Source: Tetradesmus obliquus
Taxonomy: Eukaryota > Chlorophyta > Chlorophyceae > Sphaeropleales > Scenedesmaceae
Length of the DNA: 64,000 bases
Assembly (NCBI GenBank): GCA_030272155.1
Contig: CP126205.1
Span: forward strand, 856,501-920,500
Direction of reading: 5' to 3'
Shown here piece after piece: positions 55,109-64,000 of this stretch. Below the pieces are notes generated by a model that searched no databases, was not told the origin of the DNA, and worked only from the letters and a program-made list of their open reading frames with translations. The translations under genes were made by a program, and so were the position numbers. Every line of letters starts with the position of its first letter. Position 1 is the first letter of the stretch.

Positions 55109-57544
55109 GCGCACATGCTGACAACAGCAGTTGAGAAAAGGACGAACAGCTCAGCAACGCATGTCATCTTGCTGAGGGGCTGCACAGCAAAGGGCGTTTG
55201 GCTGAGGGGCTGCACAGCAAGGGCGGGAGCTGCAGCTGGAGCCAGCACATCTGGCCCAGAAAGTGCTCTAGGCAGCAGTGGAGAGCGACTTTGGACGGGG
55301 TAGGCCTGGATGGCGATGGTTCGCATTTCAATGTGTGGGCCCATGTGGCTGACATTTTATTTCTGCGCAGCAGTGCTGTTGTATGCAGCACGCACATGTC
55401 CTCCTATGTTCCCCAACTTTTCTTTTTGTAGCGGTCAGCTAGCTTGAACTGCATGAGACGGGCTTTGTTCAGCCATTATGTGTTTTATGTAGCGTAGCCA
55501 TTGAGCTGCTGGTTTGGCAGCGTAGCAGATGTGGGATTTGTACAGTAGCACCGCAGCGTAAACTGGCAGTATTGGTGATGTGTTAACTTACAACTGGCTT
55601 TGGCCCACCGTATGATGTAGCAATTAGTATGTTGGTGTGATGCACGCGTGCAGGTACAGCGTGCTGGTGTTAGGGTAGAGTATCATGGTTTCAGGTGACA
55701 GAATGATGTATCTTTGTCTTGCGTGCGCACCGGTTGACAACTGCGTGACTGAGGGGCAAGATAGAGTGGTCAGCAGTTCTGTGCTGTTTGATGCCAGCAG
55801 AACTGGCATACCAGTGCCAGGTGATTTACCTGTGTGCTGCTGTGATCTGCTGCAAATGCAGATGAAGGAGGGTGGGCTGTGTTTGCCATGCGTTGATGCG
55901 CTGCAGGATGAGGTGATGAGGAACTTTTTTTAATAGAATGGTGTGCAATTGGGATTAAGGTGCAGCATGCGAATGTACTTCCTGTACGTCTGTGCTACTG
56001 GCCAGATTGTGAGTGGTGGATGTGCACATGGCAAATGAATGATCATCGTGGTTCTGGTCTGAAGTACAGCACTTTGTGACTCTGAAAGATGAGTCGGCCG
56101 GTGTGTAACAAAGAAAGCGCTAGTATATGATGCAGGAGGTGCTGGTGCTGTTGTGGCTGTGCTCCTGCTGCTGCTGCTACCGCTGTTGCTGTTGCATGCC
56201 ACGTGGAGTACATGCTTCCATACTTGCAATGCTGCATTAACACGTTGGTGATGAAAAAAAGGCATAAATGAGAGGTTGCAGTTCTTTACCAGGTTCCGTA
56301 CTAATGACTTATCACTTTTTCCGATCAGCAGTTGTTTCAACCTGATTGAGTTGGCATTTCTGACGGCGCCCAGTCGCCTGCTACCATCGCAACTTGAAGG
56401 CGGCAAGACAGTGGAAGAGTACACTTCAGCACTGTTGCTGCTGGAAAGAGCAGGCGCAGCAGTTCAGATGCAGCTAACAGTACTCAGCTGTTAAAGCCAC
56501 TCTGCTTGTGCAAGTAGCGGCAGCCATTCAGCGGCACCGCACGGGTGTCACCAGTGCCAGGGTGGTGACACCAGACCACTGCGAACTTCGTAGGTGTTAG
56601 AATCCGCACGGACAGACGATTGAACAACTCGCAGACTGCACTGCACATGTGGGCCATAAACGCTCAATTATTTCTCAAGCATTGTATGAATGGAGCGCTC
56701 GCGTCCTGAGTATTAACTCCGTATGTCCTACCAAAACCTGTCCCGTAAGACCCAAGTTGTCCCTCAGATGACCGCGAACGAGCGCATTACTGTGATCACA
56801 TCTTCAAATGAAGCTTGACCAACAAAACATTGCGCTGCTGACGGTGCTGACTTTAGCAGCAGCTGGGGCCCGTGAAATCAGGAATCTGGTTCGCCTCAGC
56901 TGGCAGGCAGCATCCCACCAAGTGAGGCCCCGCATTGAGAATATTGCTTAGCACAAACCAAATTCATGGCATCGCCTGGCCCCGCCAAGACAGGTATGAT
57001 CTACAGCAGGGTCAATGTTGTAGAAAACGAAGAAGCCTACGTCCAGCGACATGTTATCACGTTGAAACTGCCCTTTAAGGATCATGTGTGGTGCAAGCTG
57101 CTGGCGGTAGCGGGCTGTAGCAGTCTTCGAGGGGGTGATCAGGGTGCCAGTGCCTGCCCTTGTTGATACCCTGAGCAGCACCGTGCAGTGATGCAACTAT
57201 TCTCAACCCTAACTACGTACCGTACACGTATGCTGCACGGAAAGACCACAAGAGCTCTGGCAGGCTCGGGTGACTGGCGGGCGTTCGCAAAGCTTGAAAC
57301 TGCCAGCCCACGCCTCTACGGGAGACGCCTGCATACACTTTCGTCATTCTTTAAAATGATTTCAATGTGCGCTGCACTCACTGGCGGTGTGGTGGATGAG
57401 TGGTCATAGCATCAAAGATGCCGACTCAGCATCTGCACATGTGTACACTCAGTGTGCAGTGACAGTGACCACCTGGTCAGAATCGTGAGGTGCTTGACCA
57501 GACGTGGTGCTGCTGCTGCTGCTGCTGGACATGCAGGGACAACA
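55109..57544 (+). other. Intergenic region upstream of copy B
   Basis: Bases 55150-55225 hold a short tandem repeat (gaggggctgcacagcaa). Otherwise no gene is supported. Frames near 56276-56494 (+) and 56948-57196 (-) have no recognisable product. Confidence 0.4.
55224..55272 (+). repeat. Relic of the last Mpv17-family exon past the stop
   Basis: Encodes LQLEPAHLAQKVL and a TAG. The genuine C-terminus is LLEPAYLAQKEL. Confidence 0.85.
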
Positions 57545-59975
57545 ATGCTGGTGTTTCTACTCGTAACTGTGCCGCTCACCTTGGCACGGGTCAGCGGCGC
57601 GTCGGTGCAGGGTAAGCGTGCAGTAATGCTGGAACGCTGCGAGCAAACGCTATTTTCTGCTGAAGATACCGGTTTCAAATATATCAGAGTCACGGGCTTT
57701 CCTTTGCACCTGTTGTACATAAAACACGGCGCATCACACGGTGCACGTGTGTTGTTCCTGCAGGGTGCTGCGCAGCACTGCATGCAGCTGCAGCACTGCA
57801 TGCAGCTGCAGCACTGCATGCGCGTGCATGACATTGCAACGTGAGCAGCCATGCAGACGCCATTGCTGTTGAGCATCAGCTGCAGAGGGATGCAGTACAT
57901 TTCACCTGCAACCTTGCAACCTTATCACACGTTTTGAAGTAACTATGCAGCAGCCACGCTGAGCTGCCTCAGCAGCACTGCTGTTGTGGTGTTGAAAGAG
58001 ACAGCATCCAGCTGTCTGGTCCCTTTTTCCTGCAGCTCTATACCCGCTGCTTTCTCAGCAGCTTGACTAGCAGCACTTGCATGCAACTGCGCAGTTGATA
58101 CTACACCTAGCGCCCAATTGCACATAGCGCTCAGCAGCACTGCTGTTGCTGCTGCTTGTTGATGTGGCTGTTCATCTGCTGTCTGGCATTGCTGCAGGTG
58201 GCGACGGGCTGCTGGGAAGGCGCTTGGCCCAAACAGAAGGGTAGGTTCTCTAGCAGGGCTCTAACTGCCTGCTTCATCCCAGTCTTGCAGAATGTGTGAC
58301 TGCCGCTGTACTGCTTTGCCAACGAATCCAGCATGTCAGTTAACCACGTGTCTGTAATGTCACACCTGTAGCTGCTCACAGCGCATGGGGTGCTGCTGCA
58401 CTACCACTGCACTGCACTGCACTGCACTGCACTGCGCTGCGCTGCGCTGCACTGCACTGCACTGCACTGCACCGCACTGCACTTCTCTGCAATGCACTGC
58501 ACTGCACTGCAATGCAATGCACACAGTCCTGCTGTTGGTGAGTGCATTGTTGTACGGTACCTTCTTTCTCCATCTAACGATGCAGCTCTCTTGTGTACCT
58601 GTGCAGGCGCAGCACTGGCTTGGTCTATTCCGCAAAAGGCGTAAGCACCCCACCCGCAGAAGCACGCCGCACCCTGGCAGCTAGCCGTACCAGGAGGAAT
58701 GCAGTGGCTGCCCTGCCTGCTGGAGCCACCACGAAGCAGATTGCGCAGGCGGCGTGCCGCAAGGATAACCTTGAAGATCTGCAGTGTGCCGACGTGCTGC
58801 TGCTGGCGCTGACTCCTGCAAGTTACTCTTCAAACAACACAGCAGACACGCCTGGCCGGCGGGCCCTCATTAGCCCTGCTCAGGTGAGGGCGGCTTTTGG
58901 CATGTGATTTTGGAATGTGATGCGTGTATGGAACGGCAGTGGTCAAACAACACGGCAGACACGCCTGGCCGGCGCGCCTTCATCAGCCCTGCTCAGGTGA
59001 GGGCGGCTTTTGGCATGCGATCTTTGGAATGTGATGCGTGTAGTGGAACGGCAGTGGTCGAACAACACAGCAGACACGCCTGGCAGGCGGGCCCTCATTA
59101 GCCCTGCACAGGTGGGAGCATGGCAGGGTTCAAATAAAGCTGCTTGCTGATGCTTCCAGTGATTGCGCGTGCCTGCGGCTGTCCAGTTGCACAAAGCATC
59201 ATAAGCCCTAATCAGGTCGTGCGAATGCCTTGCAGGCAGGTCCACACGCAGCTGTGTGTTGCATGCAGTTGATTCATGCAGCTGCGAGTTGATGCTAGAC
59301 AGTAGCCTGATTCATGTGGCATGGTTGTGTGTCGCTCAACAGTTCGGCTTGTGGGTTGTGTGACTTGCAGGATCAATTCAGCTGCGCTGCTGGCGTAGGC
59401 TTTGCAGCTACTGCTGCTGCTGAGGCTGCCATCAACGTGTTCAAGCAGCAGGGCTGGGACAGGCTGAGCCTGTCAGAGCAAGACTTCAGCTTCTGCAAGT
59501 GAGTCGTAGCAGCAGCAGCAGCAGCAGCAGCAGGGCTGGGACAAGCTGAGCCTGTCAGAGCTGGGCTTCAGCTTCTGCAAGTAAGACAAAGCCGGCTATA
59601 CAGGGCTTGTTATACCGAGTTTGCAGTTCGATGTCTATCTGGCTTCGCAACGTTGACTTGACGACAGGATGCTGTTGAATGCGTGCAGCGCCTACGTTCA
59701 AAAAAGTGCCTTGCTAATAGTGACGCCACTTTGTGCTCTGCTTGCAGGATGAAACCGCCGGTCAACTGTGCATCCGGAGCATCATTTGAGACAGTGGTCT
59801 CTACCATCAAGGGCAGCCTTGTCACAAAATGGGCTGCTCGCAGCTGCTACAGCTACATTGATACTGGCTGCGCAAAAGTCAACGCTGGGGGCTCGTGCGC
59901 CTCGCAGCTGCCAGCTGGTGAGACGCTGTGTTTGCTGAGCGAGCGAGTGAGTGAGTGAGTGAGTGAGAGCGCACG

Positions 59976-60014
<39 letters not shown>

Positions 60015-63000
60015 ATGCTGGCATGCATGCGTGCGTTGGTGAGTTAGTGAGTTGGTGTGCGTGCCTGCGTGCGTGCGTGCCTGCGTGTGTGTGTGCGTGC
60101 GTGCGTGGGTGCGTGCGTGCGTGCTGGCATGCATGCGTGCGTTGGTGAGTTAGTGAGTTGGTGTGAGTGCGTGCGTGCGTACGTACGTGTGTGCGTGCGT
60201 GCGTGCGTGCTGGCATGCATGCGTGCGTTGATGAGTTAGTGAGTTGGTGTGAGTTGGTGTGAGCGAGTGCATGAATGAGTTAGTGTGAGTGAGTGAGTGA
60301 GTGTGAGTGAGTGAGTCGGCGTGTAGGGGCTTGCGTGGCTGTCGCAGCTGCCAGCAGAACGAAGCCGTGGTGGCAAGGCTCGGGAGCTGCTGCCATCACA
60401 TCAATTAGCTTGCAGATGCTTGCCAGGTGCAACCGAGGCATTGCGCCCCGGCCTGAACATCTGAAGCTGTCATTTTACATCTGCAGCGTGGGTTGCACGA
60501 GCTCGCCCATGACGTGGCAATCGGTGCACTCTGCTGCTTCTTGGAGTTGCCATCGCCTTCGTTGCCTGCTGCTGCCGTTGCAGCTATCCGATCCCTGCTT
60601 GCTTTCAGATTCACTTTGATCGGGAACGTGTCAGTAGCCGATGATAGGACTGCTCTCGACAGCATGGCGCAAGCAGCACTGCGCTGCTTTTGGGCATCAG
60701 CACGACTTTCTCAAACCCCCGTACACTGTGTGCACTCCTGCTGTAGGTGGTGCGCTGTCAATGGCTTGCGATGAAGCTGCCCTCAACAACAACATGGCGC
60801 CTGAAGCACTATACGGCACCTTTCCCGTAACCTGCGTGCCCTTGACTGTGTTTGTACTGTAGGTGGCGCATTTTCAATGGCCTACGATGGGGCTGCACTC
60901 GACAGCATCGCCAAAGTGAAGGAGCAAATCATGCTGACAGGAGGAGTCCTCACATCCCTGGCCATGTCGCAGCAGGCTTTCAAAGCCCTCTCTAACAATG
61001 AGACAGGCGCAAACGGGGCGTATGCGAGGGCGGAGGATCTCAGCCGGGCGGCTGTGGCAGGTGTTGTGATGCATGCGGTGTTCTGCTACAGCTGGTGGGA
61101 CAACCCGCGCAACACCAGCGACGGCTACTGGCTGTGCAAGAACAGGTGCGTGCGAATGATGCCGCTTACACTTTTGTGGAGTGATGTGCATGGCTGTCTC
61201 AGCGGGTTGCTGTGGCGGTGGCCTGCTATTTGCTGGCATAGCAGTCTGCCTATCCTTGCAACACCAGCGATGGCTACTGGCTGTGCAAGAACAGGTGCGT
61301 GCACGACACACCAGCGCCCTGCGGTGTGTGGTTTTCTCACCTGGGTCAACGTCTGCTGTGAGATGACAGTGTTGTGCTGTGCGGTGTGCTTTGCATACTG
61401 GAAGTAAGCTGGTGCTTGCAATTGGAGATGACACTGCTGCTGCTGCTGCTGCGCATGCATCCTGCGATTTAGATGGCCAGGGCCTGGTACACACAAGCTC
61501 TCTTCTCAGCGTGTGCATGACATTCAACGCTGCTTTGCCACACACCTACCCCAGTCTAAGCCTTTCCCCCTGCTGTGCCGCTTGTTGAATCGGCTGCTTG
61601 CCGCTTGTGCTTGCAGCTGGGGGACCCAGTGGGCCCTCAAAGGTTCCTTCAGGGTGGCATACGGCGCAGCCAACATCATGCAGCCCAGCTACACCTTCGC
61701 CCTACAGTACAAGCCATCTGCTGTGAACCAACGAGTGCAAGCCATCAAGCAGCAACTCAAGGCAGGCATCAAACTCGATTCCGACTACCAAGGCTGTGTG
61801 CTGTACACACCTTCTCAGCCGCAGCGCATAATCAAGCTGGTGGATGACCTGGCTCTGCTTGGAGCTAACACTGTAAGTGCAGCACAGCGCATGAGCAAAG
61901 CCGAGATCCTGGCAGGTGTGGTAGCATCTGGGGTCAACTTGCGCACCTTCTCAGCCGCCAGCAGGGGACCCTTCAGGCTGTGCGACAGGACTGCTCAGCT
62001 GGCAAGTGACCTGGTGCCTCCATCAACACCATCACCCAGCCCACCCCCACCACCCAGCCCGTCACCATCCCCCTCTCCCTCTCCGTCCCCGTCACCCAGC
62101 CCGTCACCCAGCCCATCACCCAGCCCATCACCCAGCCCGTCACCCAGCCCATCACCGTCACCCAGCCCATCACCCAGCCCGTCACCATCGCCCAGCCCAT
62201 CACCGTCACCCAGCCCTGCGCCCAGTGAGTGCAGCAGGCAGACTTGCTGCATCCAGCACGATGCTGCGGCAGCAGATTCAGCAGGTTGCGTTGGATGCCC
62301 ACATGTATGCACACGGCAGATGCAGGCAAAGGCTCTTTGCCCGACACCATCAGCAGTGCCATGCTGCAGGTGTTGCATGTTTTGACACACTTGCGTGCAT
62401 AAACACAGCTGCTTCATCTCGTGCTATGGTGTTGTCGTGGATTGAACAAAAGTGTGTACCCTTACCAATGCACATGTGTTTGAGTGCTCATCAAGGCGCA
62501 CACGCACGCTCACATCATGCTTACATGCGAACAAGGAAAGTTTTAGGCATGGTAAATGCACAACTGCGCACCTGCAAGCAACGCTGGTTAGAAGCCCCCT
62601 GCCGTACTTGTACATGTGCGCGTACTGCAGCATGATGTGTCCGATGGCTACGCAACACTTGGGCCAAGGCCATGGCAACACACATTAGTGCATGCATACA
62701 GTTTGTACATCAAGATTTCTCGCCAACAGTTTAATAGTTGCTGCGGAGAGCTGATAACAACTTGCTGCCAATGCTGCTGCAGACCTTCAGCAGTGCGACC
62801 AGCCAGGTAACACCGACCCGGTGTGTCAGAACTGCGCACGGCAGGTGGTGTCATTCAATCAGGATTGCATCTTGTTCAACAACGGCAGCCTCGCGTGCCT
62901 TGGAAGCAATGAGAATGGGCAACTCGGGCGTGGGACCACCAGCAGGGATGAACCCTTCTTTGCACTGGCGACTGTAGTGTCTGGAACCCCCATCAGATCT

Positions 63001-63996
63001 GCAGGCACAGGAGAGCAGTTCACATGCGTCTTGGCAGATTCCCCGCAGACTAATAAGGTGCTGTGCTTTGGTTATGGAGGGGGTGGTGAACTTGGGGACG
63101 GCAGGACATACGCAGCCAGCCCCCTTGACCCCGCTTCTCGGTCCCTGGCGGCTGTAGAGGTGCAGAACCTGAAGCAGTCGTCGCAGCTGTTCACAACCCC
63201 GCGCATAACCCAACTAGTAGTCGGCCAAGACAGCGCGTGCGTGTTGTACGAGTCATCAGCAGGCGCTTGGGATGCTGCAGTGCAATGCTGGGGAGCCAAC
63301 TACGGACTCTCAGCCACGAATGTGGCTGGCACAGGGGACGCAGCAGCGATCGCGATGTCCATATCAGGCAAAGGCGCATGCATGCTCGCGAAGCAAGGCA
63401 CCGTCTTTTGTTGGTCCAACGCGATCAGTTTCACGAAGCCGCTGCCTCAGATTGTAGGCGGGATGTCCAGTGTGGTCCACATCTCCTATGGTGGATACAC
63501 AACGGCGCAGAACGTCCCTGCGCCTGTCGGGTGTGGGATTGTGCGGCCCCAGGGCGAGAAGGGATCCGTGTGGTGCTGGGGCCTTGACCAGATGTTCAAG
63601 GGGCTCCTTTCAAACCGCGCAGCCCCATGGCAGGTGCAGGGGCTGCCTGACGGGAACGCGATTGATGTGGTGGTTGGTGCCGCCCACGCATGTGCGCTGG
63701 TTGATGTGCGCCGCGGTGAAGTGTACTGCTGGGGAGCCAATCACCTCGGCCAGCTGGGGCAGGGCTACAGCAACGGCACATGGGCTGATATCAAAGGCAG
63801 CGCCGTGCCGCTGAAGGTCAAAGGGCTCGACGGCGTCAGCGTGATCAGCTTGTTTGGCCGCACTCCCACGTCGACCCTCACATGCGCAAAGGCCAGCTCG
63901 CAGCGCGTGCTGTGCTGGGGTGCCGCGTTCTTCTCGTTCCAAGACCCGATAGGGACATGGTATGCCGCTAGTCCCCTGAGCGGGCTGTGTGCTTGA
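57545..63996 (+). CDS. Secreted papain-fold (C1A-like, inactive Cys) / Pro-Ser linker / RCC1 propeller fusion, copy B (929 aa)
   Basis: Exons: 57545-57611, 58198-58240, 58607-58883, 59371-59498, 59748-59917, 60863-61145, 61617-62224, 62783-63996 (TGA). The total is 2790 nt, exactly 930 codons. Residues 1-20 are a signal peptide (MLVFLLVTVPLTLARVSGAS). Residues 130-330 have the papain fold: oxyanion Gln131, then QFSCAAGVGFA where papain has QGSCGSCWAF, so the nucleophile Cys is Gly137; His299 (VMHAVFCYSWWD); Asn322-Ser-Trp (CKNSWGTQW, formed across the 61145/61617 junction). Residues about 458-524 are a PSPSP/PPPP linker like those of algal wall proteins. Residues about 540-929 hold RCC1-type repeats (CFGYGGGGELGDG, VYCWGANHLGQLGQG) rich in cysteine, fitting an extracellular propeller. 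Exon phases prove the fusion is one reading frame. It is a pseudoprotease by motif; it may bind rather than cut. The first two exons rest on phase and signal-peptide logic and are less sure than the rest. Confidence 0.85.
58407..58525 (+). repeat. ACTGC pentanucleotide microsatellite
   Basis: About 20 units of (A/G)CTGC with AATGC variants lie in the intron before exon 58607-58883. Confidence 0.95.
58930..59115 (+). repeat. Two 3' relics of exon 58607-58883 (118-bp units)
   Basis: Copies of aacaacac.gcagacacgcct… (SNNTADTPGRRALISPAQ) with cag/gtgagg or cag/gtggga donors end at about 58997 and 59111. The intron segment gtgagggcggcttttggcat is duplicated too. Confidence 0.95.
59505..59590 (+). 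repeat. 3' relic of the active-site exon, preceded by a CAG run
   Basis: CAG repeats (59507-59535) are followed by a copy of the exon end (gggctgggacaagctgagcc, then tcagcttctgcaa/gtaaga). Confidence 0.93.
59939..60322 (+). repeat. GTGA/GCGT tetranucleotide array with higher-order repeat
   Basis: Runs of GTGA and TGCG alternate. The block tgctggcatgcatgcgtgcg followed by ttggtgagttagtgagttgg recurs at about 60014, 60121 and 60209. It is intronic. Confidence 0.95.
60740..60795 (+). repeat. 5' relic of exon 60863-61145
   Basis: ctgtag/gtggtgcgctgtcaatggct copies the start of the true exon (gtag/gtggcgcattttcaatggcc). A more decayed fragment of the following bases lies at 60640-60675. Confidence 0.88.
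61258..61300 (+). repeat. 3' relic of the Asn-motif exon
   Basis: caacaccagcgatggctact, then ggctgtgcaagaacag/gtgcgtgc, copies the exon 60863-61145 end including its donor, 118 bp downstream. Confidence 0.95.
62010..62222 (+). repeat. Coding CCCAGCCC(A/G)TCA minisatellite (PSP linker)
   Basis: Short repeats such as cccagcccatca and ccgtca encode the Pro-Ser linker of copy B. The homologous linker in copy A (about 5771-5860) is much shorter. Confidence 0.93.
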
Positions 63997-64000
63997 TGAC

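Noticed and set aside
57943..58379. Two minus-strand frames that look mildly protein-like (…LDSLAKQYSGSHTFCKTGMKQ…)
   Set aside because: They overlap introns and an exon (58198-58240) of copy B on the other strand, have no recognised family and no clear partner exons.
59782..60216. Minus-strand open frame rich in His-Ala-Arg-Thr
   Set aside because: It is the antisense of the GCGT/GTGA tetranucleotide array in an intron of copy B.
61973..62417. Minus-strand frames rich in Gly-Asp or Trp-Val-Met
   Set aside because: They are antisense shadows of the Pro-Ser linker coding repeat of copy B.
1..63996. Assembly artefact as the cause of the exon copies
   Set aside because: Copies differ from one another by substitutions, truncations and stops and show decay gradients. 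Collapsed or duplicated contigs would give identical copies. Long reads are still the proper test.
1..63996. tRNA or rRNA genes and transposable elements
   Set aside because: None could be recognised by eye: no transposase or reverse-transcriptase motifs, no long terminal repeats and no cloverleaf with conserved T-loop were seen. A tRNAscan or RepeatMasker run would be decisive.

Overview
The window looks like nuclear DNA of a green alga, most likely a chlorophycean of the Sphaeropleales (Scenedesmaceae-like). This is inferred from four things. The genes are intron-dense with GT-AG introns whose acceptors read (CTG)nCAG. CAG/CTG runs are everywhere and give polyQ, polyA and polyS tracts in the proteins. 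One secreted protein has a volvocine-style Pro-Ser linker. RPN1, TauE and UROS-type genes are plant/algal in form. I saw no transposon, CRISPR array, rRNA or tRNA gene.

Layout, left to right: the 3' part of a SAM-dependent methyltransferase gene (+, 1-2658); copy A of a secreted papain-like/RCC1 fusion gene (-, 4330-8504 and further 5'); a TauE/SafE anion exporter (-, 10534-15079, 602 aa); a VHS/GAT-like trafficking candidate (-, 15551-21440, 1000 aa); the 26S proteasome base subunit RPN1 (+, 21836-33769, 892 aa), which shares a 395-bp divergent promoter region with the previous gene; an uncharacterised Gly/Arg-rich protein (+, 35562-40078, 547 aa); an uncharacterised signal-peptide protein (+, 41618-46915, middle exons unresolved); uroporphyrinogen-III synthase (-, 49380-52238, first exon unresolved); an Mpv17/PMP22-family membrane protein (+, 52958-55108); and copy B of the papain-like/RCC1 fusion (+, 57545-63996, 929 aa). 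Exon models were built by hand from GT-AG sites and homology. Reading phase closes exactly across all exons for TauE, the VHS-like gene, RPN1, the Gly/Arg-rich gene and copy B, which is strong internal support.

The genes do not form one pathway; they are mostly housekeeping genes. The striking feature is structural. Almost every gene carries tandem partial copies of its own exon-intron junctions inside its introns. Relics upstream of an exon hold the 3' splice site plus the 5' part of the exon. Relics downstream hold the 3' part of the exon plus the 5' splice site, or the stop codon and 3' UTR. There are roughly fifty such exon relics in about nine genes, some in regular arrays (136-bp and 236-bp periods) and some in graded series of decay. 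Many relics keep perfect splice signals, so the spliceosome must ignore up to four intact decoy acceptors in front of one true exon. I regard this as the main candidate for an undescribed phenomenon.

The second theme is the pair of inverted paralogues near the two ends. Each joins a papain-fold domain to an RCC1 propeller through a PSPSP linker. Copy B has lost the catalytic cysteine. Copy A keeps it but appears to carry a frameshift just after the active-site asparagine.
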